NCBI RefSeq assembly: GCF_026686735.1
Contig: NZ_CP113432.1
Span: 2,841,001 to 2,905,000, forward strand
Origin: Pseudomonas triclosanedens
GTDB lineage: Bacteria > Pseudomonadota > Gammaproteobacteria > Pseudomonadales > Pseudomonadaceae
Length of the DNA stretch: 64,000 nucleotides
Direction of reading: 5' to 3'
In this document: positions 44,370 through 52,903 of the stretch, in pieces
Numbering within the stretch: the stretch's first letter is position 1
How the letters are laid out: each line of letters opens with the position of its first letter
Translations under genes and position numbers: made by a program
Notes under the pieces: model-generated
Databases searched by the model: none
Seen by the model: only the letters and a program-made list of their open reading frames with translations
Told to the model about the DNA's origin: nothing

Positions 44370-45116
44370 CTAGAACCCCACCATTTTTCCCACCGCACCG
44401 GCCTGCGGGTCGTCGCTGCGGCTTACCAGCGCGTAGTTGTAGCCGCCCTGGCTCCAGTAGCGCGTCAGCAGGTCGCCATCGGTGCGTTGCCCCTGCGGCA
44501 GCGTTTCATGGCGCGGTCCCGGTGGGCGGATGAAGAAGGTAAGGCGGCGGCCCTGGCCGTCCTCGTAGATCACCAGCGCTGCCGCGCCCTGTTCGGTGGC
44601 GAGCAGACGGGCACCGACGGTCTTCAGGCCCACCCGCTCCAGCGCCGGTGGCGGCGGGGCGTCCTTCAGGTAGCGGGCCAGCCAGTCGCGCAGCTCGCCG
44701 CCATCGCGCAGATCGAGGCCGCTCTGGCTGGCGTCGGCGAACAGGCGGTACGCCTGGACCGCATCCTCCATCGGCAGCACACCTCGCGCCAGGCTGCTGT
44801 CGCGTACCTGCCAGCCGCCAAACCCGCCGACTCCCAGTGCCACCAGCAGCGCTGCTGCCGTGGCCAGGCGGGTTCGCCGGCGCTGCCGGATGCCTTGGCG
44901 AATCCGTGCGGGGTCGAGTCGCTCGGGAGTCGTCCCGCGCCCCTGGCCGGCGAAAGCTGCTCGCAATTGCTGGGTATCCTGCCTCCAACCCTCCAGGCGG
45001 CGGGCGTCCTCCGGATGGGTGGCGAACCACGCTTCGACCCACTGGCGGTGCGCCGGGTCGAGCTGGTCGTCGAGGTAGGCGTGCAGGTCGTGCTCGTCGG
45101 GTGCGCGTTCGTTCAT
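44370..45116 (-). CDS. Anti-sigma factor (single-pass membrane)
   Basis: A 248-residue protein. The N-terminal ~60 residues (DEHDLHAYLDDQLDPAHRQ) resemble the zinc-type anti-sigma fold but lack a clear HxxxCxxC motif. One membrane helix is at ~83-102 (LATAAALLVALGVGGFGGW), and the C-terminal ~140 residues would be periplasmic. It overlaps the ECF sigma gene by ATGA, the standard pairing. It should hold the sigma factor at the membrane until a periplasmic signal arrives. Confidence 0.87.
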   Translation of the reverse strand: MNERAPDEHDLHAYLDDQLDPAHRQWVEAWFATHPEDARRLEGWRQDTQQLRAAFAGQGRGTTPERLDPARIRQGIRQRRRTRLATAAALLVALGVGGFGGWQVRDSSLARGVLPMEDAVQAYRLFADASQSGLDLRDGGELRDWLARYLKDAPPPPALERVGLKTVGARLLATEQGAAALVIYEDGQGRRLTFFIRPPGPRHETLPQGQRTDGDLLTRYWSQGGYNYALVSRSDDPQAGAVGKMVGF

Positions 45117-45622
45117 TTCAGTACCCGCAATGAGGGAGTCGCTGCCTGTCCTTCGCTCAGTGAGCGCAGCGCCTGGCGGGCGCGCGAGAGGCGGGACATG
45201 ACGGTGCCCAGGGGAATATTCAGTGCCTCGGCCACCTCCCGGTAGCTCAGGCCTTCGACGCTGATCAGCGTCAGCAGGGCGCGCTGCTCGGCGGGCAGGC
45301 GCTCGAAGGCTTCCAGGGTCGAACGCGCGCTGACGATCTCTTCGGGCGAGGCACTCACCGTGCTGTCCGCGCCGAACAGGCTGAGGATGCGCGCATAGCG
45401 GCGCGCGCGGCGCTGCCCGTCGATGAAGTGGCGATAGAGGATCGAGAACAGCCAGGCCCGCAGATCGCCGTCGTCGCGCCGGCCGGTCCAGGCCGACAAC
45501 GCCTTCTCCAGCGTCGCCTGGACCAGGTCGTCGGCACTGTTCGCGCTGCGGGTCAGCGACAGGGCGAAACGTCGCAGCGGGGGCAGCAGTTCGCGCAGTG
45601 AGTGGTCGTCCAGTGAGTGCAT
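45113..45622 (-). CDS. ECF-type RNA polymerase sigma factor
   Basis: A 169-residue ECF sigma factor. Region 2 contains LVQATLEKALSAW and LRAWLFSILYRHFID; region 4 contains LPAEQRALLTLISVEGLSYREVAEAL in parts and GTVMSRLSRARQAL. ATG 45622 (MHSLDDHSLREL) is the natural start. It overlaps the anti-sigma gene. GGAAT-N16-CGTC promoters lie upstream in both directions, so it probably drives itself and the catalase operon. Confidence 0.92.
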   Translation of the reverse strand: MHSLDDHSLRELLPPLRRFALSLTRSANSADDLVQATLEKALSAWTGRRDDGDLRAWLFSILYRHFIDGQRRARRYARILSLFGADSTVSASPEEIVSARSTLEAFERLPAEQRALLTLISVEGLSYREVAEALNIPLGTVMSRLSRARQALRSLSEGQAATPSLRVLK

Positions 45623-45657
45623 CGGTACGCCAGGCAATGGTGGATTGGTGCGGTAAG

Positions 45658-45682
45658 GACGAACGCTACGGCAGTCTATTCC
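45658..45682 (-). promoter_or_regulatory. ECF-type promoter for the sigma/anti-sigma genes
   Basis: On the minus strand GGAAT, 16 bp, CGTC, ending 36 bp before the sigma start codon. This is the usual ECF -35/-10 form. Confidence 0.6.
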
Positions 45683-45716
45683 ACCGCCGAGGCAAAAATA
45701 TTCTTGCTGGACTTCG

Positions 45717-45741
45717 GGAATAACCCGGCCCGCGGTGCGTC
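45717..45741 (+). promoter_or_regulatory. ECF-type promoter for the catalase operon
   Basis: GGAAT, 16 bp, CGTC on the plus strand, about 110 bp before the catalase-like gene. Elements and spacing are identical to the divergent promoter at 45658-45682. Confidence 0.6.
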
Positions 45742-45851
45742 GTACCGGCTCAATGCACATCGCCGCCGAGCCCGGTCGAGGGCATGCCGAGCGTAGCTCA
45801 CGGAGCGAACGCAGGCAGGCATCGAACGGATCCAGGCCCCAGGAGCTGGAA

Positions 45852-46898
45852 ATGACAGATACACCGCCCGCCGGTCCCAACAAACCGCTGCGCCTGGCCC
45901 TCATTGGCGCCGTGGTGCTCGGTACGGCCGCCATCTTCGCCTATGTGGCCGGCTGGCTCGATCCGCAGCGGCTCACGCCGGACACGGTCATCGACACCCT
46001 GGAGCACAACAGTGGCATCTACCCCGGCTTCCGGCGCAACCATGCCAAGGGCCTGTGCGTGACCGGCCACTTCGACAGCAATGGTGCGCTGGCCGAGCTG
46101 TCCCGTGCCAGCCTGTTCTCGGTTGGCCGCGTGCCGGTGGTCGGGCGTCTCGCCATTCCCGGCGGCAACCCAAGAGCGAGCGATGGCGCCGCGCCGATCC
46201 GCAGCCTGGCACTGCGCTTCCTGCCAGACGATGGCCAGGAGTGGCGTACTGGCATGAATGCCATGCCGGTCTTCGTCGTCCGCGATGTCGCCAGTTTCCA
46301 CGCATTGCAGAAGGCCACGGCGCCACAGCCGGGCAGCGGCAAGCCCGACCCCGAAAAGGCCGCCGCGTTCTTCAAGGCGCATCCGGAAACCCAGGCATTC
46401 CGCGACTGGGCGAAGTCCTCCACGCCGACTTCCAGCTACGCCAACAGCGCCTATTACAGCCTCAACGCCTTCTATCTGGTGGACCGGGAAGGGCGCGAGC
46501 GGCCTGTGCGCTGGTCCGTGCAGCCCGAGGCAGCGGTAGAGCCACTGGCCGCCGACAAGCGTGGCGACGCCGACTTCCTCGCTGCCGAGCTGGCCCAGCG
46601 CATCGCCGCCGGCCCGCTGCGCTGGCACCTGCGCTTCACCCTGGGCGAACCCGGTGACAGCACCGCCGACGCCACCCAGGCATGGCCCGCAAGCCGTCGC
46701 CAGGTGGATGCCGGTGAACTGGTGATTGAGCGCCTGCAACCGGAAATCGGTGGCGATTGCCGTGACGTCAACTACGACCCGCTGATCCTCCCGGATGGCA
46801 TCCGCGCTTCGGACGATCCACTGCTTAGCGCGCGCTCGGCAGCCTACTCGGAATCCTTCAATCGCCGTACCCGCGAACAAGCCCAGGAGGCCCACTGA
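45852..46898 (+). CDS. Membrane-anchored catalase-family peroxidase (SrpA-like)
   Basis: A 348-residue small catalase-fold protein. An N-terminal membrane anchor or signal (LALIGAVVLGTAAIFAYVAGW, 15-35) places it at the periplasm. H64 in RRNHAKGLCVTG is the distal His; the proximal Tyr is probably in RSAAYSESFNRR near the C-terminus. Such short catalases act as haem peroxidases. ATG 45852 follows CAGGAGCTGGA. The next gene, cytochrome b561, starts on the last base of its stop region (TGATG). Confidence 0.88.
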   Translation: MTDTPPAGPNKPLRLALIGAVVLGTAAIFAYVAGWLDPQRLTPDTVIDTLEHNSGIYPGFRRNHAKGLCVTGHFDSNGALAELSRASLFSVGRVPVVGRLAIPGGNPRASDGAAPIRSLALRFLPDDGQEWRTGMNAMPVFVVRDVASFHALQKATAPQPGSGKPDPEKAAAFFKAHPETQAFRDWAKSSTPTSSYANSAYYSLNAFYLVDREGRERPVRWSVQPEAAVEPLAADKRGDADFLAAELAQRIAAGPLRWHLRFTLGEPGDSTADATQAWPASRRQVDAGELVIERLQPEIGGDCRDVNYDPLILPDGIRASDDPLLSARSAAYSESFNRRTREQAQEAH

Positions 46899-47458
46899 TG
46901 AAACCGGACTACTTCCCGCTGTCCCTGCGCATTCTTCACTGGGTCATGGCGCCCCTGGTACTGGCCATGCTGCTGATCGGCCTGGGCATGGTCGCCAGCG
47001 TCTCGCCACGCCATGCCGTGCTGGTCTGCATACATAAGCCGCTGGGTGCCGCGTTGCTGGTACTGGTGCTGCTGCGCATCGCCATGCGCCTGACTCACCG
47101 GGTCCCCGCATTGCCCGGCGACATGCCCGGCTGGCAGCGCCTCGCCGCGCACTGTTCGCACCTGGCGCTGTACGCCATGCTGCTGGCTCAGCCGCTGGTA
47201 GGCTGGACGATGCAGTCCGCCGGCGGCTACCCGGTGGTGCTCTGGGGTGGCTTCGAGCTGCCCGCGCTGGTCCAGCCCTCGGTACAGCTCCACGCCGTTC
47301 TGCGCGGCGCCCATAGCGTCATCGCCTACGCCTTGCTGCTGACCATCCTCCTGCATCTCGCCGCCGCACTGTTCCACCGGCTCATCCGCCGCGACGACGT
47401 GCTGCCCAGCATGACCGGCGGCGCCATGCCGCGCGAGCCGGGTGGAGAGCGCTCATGA
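46898..47458 (+). CDS. Cytochrome b561
   Basis: A 186-residue membrane cytochrome with four helices. The haem-ligand His residues are in LRILHWVMAPLVLAM, IHKPLGAALLVLVLL, LAAHCSHLALYAML and LRGAHSVIAYALLL. It likely passes electrons from the quinone pool to the adjacent periplasmic peroxidase. Its start overlaps the catalase stop by one base and its end overlaps the next gene by four bases. Confidence 0.9.
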   Translation: MKPDYFPLSLRILHWVMAPLVLAMLLIGLGMVASVSPRHAVLVCIHKPLGAALLVLVLLRIAMRLTHRVPALPGDMPGWQRLAAHCSHLALYAMLLAQPLVGWTMQSAGGYPVVLWGGFELPALVQPSVQLHAVLRGAHSVIAYALLLTILLHLAAALFHRLIRRDDVLPSMTGGAMPREPGGERS

Positions 47459-47697
47459 AAACGCTGCTCGCCGTGGCCTGCCTTGCGCTTGCCGGGAGCG
47501 CCTTCGCCACAGACGGCGTACCGCCGGCACAGGACTACCACTACGACCAGCTACTGGACATTCACCGCGTGGTGCGGCCCGCGGACCTGAGCTTCTGCGG
47601 TATCCGCGAGGTGGAGATGACCTACGAGGACAGCGCCGGGCAACTGCATCGCCTGCGCTATCGGGCGTGGGGGCTGGATTGCGCGAACGAGAACTGA
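47455..47697 (+). CDS. DUF2790 small secreted protein
   Basis: An 80-residue protein: signal peptide MKTLLAVACLALAGSAFA, then a DUF2790 core with HYDQLLDIHRVV, CGIREVEMTYEDSAGQLHRLRYR in parts and a second Cys near the end (LDCANEN). The two Cys could form a disulfide. DUF2790 proteins are numerous in Pseudomonas and uncharacterised. Its overlap with cytochrome b561 puts it in the ECF-controlled operon. Confidence 0.85.
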   Translation: MKTLLAVACLALAGSAFATDGVPPAQDYHYDQLLDIHRVVRPADLSFCGIREVEMTYEDSAGQLHRLRYRAWGLDCANEN

Positions 47698-47715
47698 GTG
47701 ATGGGTGAGCCGGCT

Positions 47716-48561
47716 TCACGCCGCTTTACGCTTGCCTGCAAGGATCAGCGCGATACCGCCCAGCACCGCCAGCGTCGACAGGCCCAGGCGCAAGGTCAGG
47801 TTTTCGCCGAGCAGCAGCGCGCCACCCAGGGCGGTGAACACCGGCACGCTCAGTTGCACCGATGCGGCCTGGAGCGCGCCCAGGCCGGTCAGGGCGCTGT
47901 ACCAGATGGCATAGCCGACGCCCGAGGCCAGCGCGCCGGAGAGCACCGCATAGATCGCGCCGTGAAGATCGACATCGAGTTTCAGCGATAGCGCCAGGCA
48001 CATCGCGGCGGCCAGCGGCACGCTACGCAGAAAGTTGCCGGTGGTAGCCGCCAGCGGATCGCCACCATGCCGCCCGCGCAGGCTGTACAGCGCCCATGCC
48101 AGGCCCGCGAGAATCATCAGCGCCGCGCTGCCTGGCGGTGGCGCGCTGGCGCCGGGCAACAGCAGAGCGACGATGCCGCCCAGGGCCAGCGCCAGCCCCG
48201 GCAGTTGCCAGCCGTGCAGTCGCTCACCCTTCATGTAGCCTGCCACCAGCATTCCCGCCTGTACCGCGCCGAACAACAGCAGCGCACCGCTGGCCGCGCT
48301 CATCTGCACGTAGGCCAGGGAAAACGCCGCCGCATAGATGAACAGGGAGCATGCGCCGCGCCAGTCTCCGCCGGCCCGCCAGCCACCGCTGCGCAGGCGC
48401 AGCAGGACGAGAAGGGTGACCGCCCCGGAAAGCAGGCGTAAGCCGGTAAAGCTGGCAGCGTCGATGCTCGTCTCGCGCAGGGCGAGGCGGCACAGCAGGG
48501 AGTTGCCGGCGAAAGCCAGCATGGCGAGAAGCGTCAGCAGCAGATAGCGGGGGTGGGGCAT
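47716..48561 (-). CDS. EamA/DMT-family transporter
   Basis: A 281-residue protein with about ten helices in two EamA repeats (LLLTLLAMLAFAGNSLLCRLAL; LMILAGLAWALYSLRGR). ATG 48561 follows AGGACGCCCCC. It converges on the DUF2790 gene with an 18-bp gap. Substrate unknown. Confidence 0.87.
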   Translation of the reverse strand: MPHPRYLLLTLLAMLAFAGNSLLCRLALRETSIDAASFTGLRLLSGAVTLLVLLRLRSGGWRAGGDWRGACSLFIYAAAFSLAYVQMSAASGALLLFGAVQAGMLVAGYMKGERLHGWQLPGLALALGGIVALLLPGASAPPPGSAALMILAGLAWALYSLRGRHGGDPLAATTGNFLRSVPLAAAMCLALSLKLDVDLHGAIYAVLSGALASGVGYAIWYSALTGLGALQAASVQLSVPVFTALGGALLLGENLTLRLGLSTLAVLGGIALILAGKRKAA

Positions 48562-48717
48562 GGGGGCGTCCTGGCTCGCGTGATCGCGTCGAGTGCGCCA
48601 GAGCCGGTTGCGCGGTGGCAACGGCTCCGGTCGTTGTTCCCGGTACAGGGCAAGGCGACGCCCAGCCTGCCATGAATCGGCGGGCGCGGGGGCTTGGCGG
48701 ATGGTCGAGTGACGCCT

Positions 48718-49032
48718 CTACAGCCACCAGCGCAGCAGGTAGAAGGCCCCCATGCTCAGCACCACGCTGAGCAGCACGTTGCGTGTCCACAGCACCAGCG
48801 CCACGGCAACGATGGCGCCCAGCAGGTACGGGTTGTCCGGGCGCAGGTTCAACTGATGCTCGGGCAGGAACACGATCGGCCCGCAGATCGCCGTGAGCAT
48901 TCCCGGCACGGCGAACCCGAGGAACTGCCGCACGTTGCTGCTCAGGCGGATCGGCAGGCGCGGTTCGAGAAACACATAGCGATTGAAGAACACGATCAGG
49001 CCCATGCCGAAAATCACTGCCCAGACCATCAT
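48718..49032 (-). CDS. azlD: AzlD, small subunit of branched-chain amino acid exporter
   Basis: A 104-residue protein with four membrane helices and the AzlD motif VPGMLTAICGPIVF after RQFLGFA. It works with AzlC to export branched-chain amino acids. Its start overlaps the azlC stop by four bases. Confidence 0.9.
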   Translation of the reverse strand: MMVWAVIFGMGLIVFFNRYVFLEPRLPIRLSSNVRQFLGFAVPGMLTAICGPIVFLPEHQLNLRPDNPYLLGAIVAVALVLWTRNVLLSVVLSMGAFYLLRWWL

Positions 49033-49727
49033 GCGCGTACCCCCTGGAACTTCTGGCAGACAAAGCCGGCGAACATCCCCGCCAGGCCCGACAGTACCAG
49101 CGCCGAGCCCACCTGCCAGTAGCTGAACAGCACCGAGCAGAACAGCGAGACAGCGACGCAGACCACCGTTGGCACGTTCTTCACCACTGGTGCGATCAGG
49201 GCGACGAAGGTGGCCGCGATGGAGAAGTCCAGCCCCAGGTGTTCCAGGCCGGGGATACTGCTGCCGACCAGTACGCCGGCCAGGGTGAAGAGGTTCCAGG
49301 CGATATAGAACGTCAGCCCCACGCCCAGGGCGTACCAGCGATTGAAAGTCTCGCGGTCGTGGCCGCTGGTGAGGGCGAAGAATTCGTCGGTGAGCAGAAA
49401 GCCCAGGCCCGCGCGCCAGCGGCCGGGCAGGCCGGAAATCACCGGACGCATGGTCATGCCGTAGAGCAGGTGCTGGGAGGTCAGCAGCAGCGTGGTGATC
49501 ATGATCGAGAAGAACCCGGCACCGCCCTTGAGCATGCCGATGGCCACCAGTTGCGCGGCACCGGCGAAGACGATGGCGGACAACCCCTGGCCGTGCAGCG
49601 GCGAAAGCCCCGCGTCGATGGCCAGCGAGCCGGCGAGCAGGCCCCAGGGCAGCACCGCCAGGGACAGCGGCATGATGTCGATGGCGCCCTTGAGGAAGGC
49701 GCTAGAGGGAAGCATGGAATGGGACAT
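49029..49727 (-). CDS. azlC: AzlC, large subunit of branched-chain amino acid exporter
   Basis: A 232-residue membrane protein. Typical marks are MPLSLAVLPWGLLAGSLAIDAGL in parts, FAGAAQLVAIGML, LLTSQHLLYGMTMRP and FLLTDEFFAL. It forms the exporter with AzlD. ATG follows AGAATCACC, a weak ribosome site. Confidence 0.9.
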   Translation of the reverse strand: MSHSMLPSSAFLKGAIDIMPLSLAVLPWGLLAGSLAIDAGLSPLHGQGLSAIVFAGAAQLVAIGMLKGGAGFFSIMITTLLLTSQHLLYGMTMRPVISGLPGRWRAGLGFLLTDEFFALTSGHDRETFNRWYALGVGLTFYIAWNLFTLAGVLVGSSIPGLEHLGLDFSIAATFVALIAPVVKNVPTVVCVAVSLFCSVLFSYWQVGSALVLSGLAGMFAGFVCQKFQGVRA

Positions 49728-49836
49728 GGTGATTCTTGGCAGTCTTTCGAGCCGGCAGGTTGCCAGAACGAAGCGTCGGCTGGCTTGAACATTCTTGCTG
49801 AGGCGGAATATTTTTTCTCGCCTTGCCCGGCGCCCG

Positions 49837-50865
49837 CTATGAATGAGGCGCCTGGGAGGTTCCCTGCCCGAGCCCCTGTGCGCCTCCTGTATTGCGCAGC
49901 TTGCGGGCGGTTGTCACGAACGGCGTGACGATCAGGCTGTAGATCGACGTGTAGCCTTCATCGCCGCGCTCCCCGGAGCCGAACCGGAGCGCTTCGGGCG
50001 TCGAGCGAGTGACGTAGAGCGTGCCGAATATCCAGTCCCACAGTGACAGGTTGATACCGAAGTTCTTGTCGAAGTGCCGTGGCGCATCGCTATGGTGAAT
50101 CTGGTGCTGGGCCGGGCTGTTCAGTACGTGCTCCACCAGCGGTCCGAACGACAGCCACACATGGCTGTGACGCAGGCTCACCGCCAGTGCGTTGAAGATG
50201 AATATCAGCCAGGTGACGCCGAAGAGTGTGTAGGCGCCGATCTCGCCGCCGCAGACGTACCAGAAGCTCCCGGCATAGGCGCCGAGCAGAATCGTCCCGG
50301 CCAGGTTCGCCGCGAGCTTCTCCACGAAGTGCACGCGGCTCGCCGTCATCGGTACCAGCACCGCCGCCGAGTGGTGCACCTTGTGGAAGGCCCATAGCCA
50401 GCGCGAGTGAAATGCCCGGTGCACCCAATAGTTCTTGAAGTCGCTCACCAGGAATACGCCCAGCCCGTAGAGCAGCGACAGGCTGAGGTTTTCGTCCACG
50501 CGTGGCCGCGCGCCCCAGAGGTTGGTGAAGAATGCGAGACAGTCCCCCGAGCGGAGGATGTACGGGTCGACTGCGCCGACGATGGGCACCAGCAGCGCTA
50601 CGTTGAGGATGCCCCGCACCAGGTAATAACGGTAATCCAGCAGTGCGGAACGATGGAAATGGACCCGATGGCCGCCCAGAAACTGCCAGAACGAAGGCGC
50701 CTTGGTCAGCCCGCGCCGCTTTCGCAGGCGGAACAGGCCATAGGCGACCGCATAGGACAGCAGCAGAAACACCACGCCAACGCGCCCGTTCAGATCGAAC
50801 AGGCCGGATAGCTGGCTGATCACCGGCTCGACCAACAGGGTGTTCAGGTGGGAGAAGTCAGGCAC
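49837..50865 (-). CDS. Sterol desaturase / fatty acid hydroxylase family membrane enzyme
   Basis: A 342-residue membrane di-iron enzyme. The His boxes are HRAFH, HKVHHS and HQIHHSD, with NYWVHRAFH and DWIFGTLYV also typical. These enzymes hydroxylate or desaturate lipids; the substrate is unknown. The start is GTG 50865 with no good ribosome site. Six bases upstream, in the same frame, is the TGA of a 33-codon ORF that has a good site. Translation may therefore depend on that leader. Confidence 0.85.
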   Translation of the reverse strand: MPDFSHLNTLLVEPVISQLSGLFDLNGRVGVVFLLLSYAVAYGLFRLRKRRGLTKAPSFWQFLGGHRVHFHRSALLDYRYYLVRGILNVALLVPIVGAVDPYILRSGDCLAFFTNLWGARPRVDENLSLSLLYGLGVFLVSDFKNYWVHRAFHSRWLWAFHKVHHSAAVLVPMTASRVHFVEKLAANLAGTILLGAYAGSFWYVCGGEIGAYTLFGVTWLIFIFNALAVSLRHSHVWLSFGPLVEHVLNSPAQHQIHHSDAPRHFDKNFGINLSLWDWIFGTLYVTRSTPEALRFGSGERGDEGYTSIYSLIVTPFVTTARKLRNTGGAQGLGQGTSQAPHS

Positions 50866-50871
50866 GCCCGG

Positions 50872-50973
50872 TCACGCCAGGGCAAAGGACAGGCGGGAGC
50901 GATAGCGCGCCTTGCACTTGCTGCTCCGCAGCGCGCCTTTGCTTCGCGCCGCGGCGGCCTGAAACCACTTCAT
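50872..50973 (-). CDS. 33-residue basic leader ORF in frame with the desaturase gene
   Basis: ATG 50973 is preceded by GAGAGG at 6 bp, a good ribosome site. The peptide begins MKWFQAAAARSKGALRS, is rich in Arg, Lys and Ala and ends LSFALA. Its TGA stop is in the same frame as the desaturase, only two codons before that gene's GTG. It could be a coupling leader, a small protein, or the former N-terminus cut by a stop. The 294 bp further upstream (50974-51267) hold no credible gene. Confidence 0.45.
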   Translation of the reverse strand: MKWFQAAAARSKGALRSSKCKARYRSRLSFALA

Positions 50974-51267
50974 CGAATGCCTCTCTTATTTGTCTTGTCG
51001 GAACGGCCTGTCGGTTGCGCCGAGGACTGCGCACCTTGAGACGGCGCCTCGCGCGCCGTCATGCAGCCTGGTCAGAATGGGGCGAGACACTCGCTGCTGT
51101 CAAAGCGTGGACGGGCCGAGCGACGGGAGGCCATCTGCCTGCCACGCTCTGGCGCGTTCGCCTTCAGGTCTTCCTTGATGGAAACCGCTGCGACAATCCT
51201 CGGCACCTCCGGAGCGGGCGCTGCTGGTCGCCGCGTCCCGCAGCGCGGCCCTTTCGCTGGACCGTCC

Positions 51268-52359
51268 TCACGCAGGCTGCGCCGGCGGAGTTTCGTTTCG
51301 TGCCGAATGCGCGCGGCCACGGTAGAACGACGATCGGATCAGTGGTGCTTCCAGCAGTCGATAGCTCAGATAAGCGACCGCGATGGTAGCGGCGTAGGCA
51401 GCTACCCAGAACATCACCTCCGGAATGGCGGCGCTCGGCTTGATGGCGCTCCAGATCCTGCCGGCGGCGCTCAATGTCAGCAGATGGGAAAGGTACAGCG
51501 AGTACGAGATGTCGCCGAGCCAACTGCAGGCGGAGGGCACGCGGACCGACCGCTCCAGCAGGGCGAAGCCGAGAATCATCAGCGCATAGCCGCCGCCGAA
51601 GAGCAGCGCGCGCCCCAGGGGAATGGCGGCCAGTACATCCGAGCCATCGAGATAGTCGCCCTTCATCGCCAGTACGAGCAGGCCGATGGACGCCGCCAGG
51701 CCTGCCAGGCCCAGGCCGCGTGATCGCCCATGCTGGCGCGGGCGCATGTACAGCACCCCTGCAAGGGCACCGAGAATGAACTCCAGCGTGAACTCATGCG
51801 TGATGACACGCAGGAAGGCGCCGGGGGGAAATTCGACGAAGCGGGAGAGCAGCACGAGCAGCGCCCATGTGCCAATGGCCGGCACCCTGGCGGCGCGCGG
51901 AAGGAGCAGCAGCGCCGCGAACACCAGGTAGAACCACAGCTCATGTGTCAGCGACCAGGCCACCATGAGGATGGGCAAGGTGCCCGAGGGCAACAGCAGG
52001 AACGAACTCAGCAGATCGACCTTGCCCCCCTGGGACGAGTTGATGATCTCCGGGCGGAGCAGGTACACAGCCGTGAGAAGAAGGAAGAACACCCAGTAGA
52101 CGGGGTAGATGCGCAGGAAGCGGTGGCGCAGGAAGGTAAGTATCTCTGCCGGCGTGCCGGGCTTGTTCAGAGCGGTCGTTGCCATGACGAAGCCGCTGAT
52201 GACGAAGAAGAGATCAACCCCGGTCTGCCCGAATAGCGCGAAAGCGGGAATGACGCTGCTGGCCGCAAGGTACTTCGCCTGAATGCTCAGCGAGTGGAAG
52301 GCCACTACCATGACCGCCGCGAGCCCCCTGAGGCCCTGGATGGATTGCAGTTTTCTCAT
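51268..52359 (-). CDS. Acyltransferase 3 family membrane protein
   Basis: A 363-residue protein with about ten membrane helices. The N-terminal marks are LQSIQGLRGLAAVMVVAFHS (catalytic His) and FFVISGFVMA, then LRHRFLRIYPVYW. Such enzymes O-acetylate surface polysaccharides such as lipopolysaccharide O-antigen. ATG 52359 lacks a strong ribosome site; the open frame further upstream is not convincing. The gene stands alone, with no polysaccharide cluster beside it. Confidence 0.88.
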   Translation of the reverse strand: MRKLQSIQGLRGLAAVMVVAFHSLSIQAKYLAASSVIPAFALFGQTGVDLFFVISGFVMATTALNKPGTPAEILTFLRHRFLRIYPVYWVFFLLLTAVYLLRPEIINSSQGGKVDLLSSFLLLPSGTLPILMVAWSLTHELWFYLVFAALLLLPRAARVPAIGTWALLVLLSRFVEFPPGAFLRVITHEFTLEFILGALAGVLYMRPRQHGRSRGLGLAGLAASIGLLVLAMKGDYLDGSDVLAAIPLGRALLFGGGYALMILGFALLERSVRVPSACSWLGDISYSLYLSHLLTLSAAGRIWSAIKPSAAIPEVMFWVAAYAATIAVAYLSYRLLEAPLIRSSFYRGRAHSARNETPPAQPA

Positions 52360-52903
52360 TGTTCGATCGTCGGTCCGTTCAGTCCGGATAGCGCGGATGG
52401 CCGGAACTGCCAGTAGTTGTAATTGTTCGAGCGCACCACCGCACTGGCGGCGGACCGCAGCCGGATATCCAGCCCCGGCCCGTTTTGCGCGCGGCACTAT
52501 ACGACGGAGTCTGGCGAGTAGCCACTACCGTATGCGCCGTCCGTCATCATCGGGCGGAGGCCGATCGGGGAGCTGCGCCGGCAGGTGCAAACGTGCCTCA
52601 GTCGGCGGGGCTGTTGCTTGAACAATGCGTCAGATTGCGGCTGCCGCTCGAAAGCGACGCCACCAATGCTGAGGATCGCCGCGATTGTCTTGTCCAGGCT
52701 CATCATCGCTCCCCGACGGCAGGCTCGCTGGTCACGCATTCAGGCTGTCGCCGGGCCGGAAACGTCCTGTTTTGCACCTCTGATCTGAGTCAATCCAGTG
52801 CCGATACCGGACTCACTCCGATGCGCAGCTCAGCATTGCTCTGACAGATAGCCAAAGGCCGCAGGCGCACGCTTCTGAGTACTTTCGTACTTGGGAGAGC
52901 GTC
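52360..52903. other. Intergenic region upstream of the autotransporter
   Basis: 544 bp between divergent genes. A minus-strand frame of 69 codons (52706-52497) has GGGGAG near its ATG but no family resemblance and overlaps nothing conserved; I do not call it. The plus-strand ribosome site TTGGGAGAGCGTC precedes the autotransporter. No clear promoter seen. Confidence 0.4.

Noticed and set aside
52497-52706. 69-codon minus-strand frame with GGGGAG before ATG
   Set aside because: The ribosome site is fair, but composition is random-like and no homology is recognised; left uncalled.
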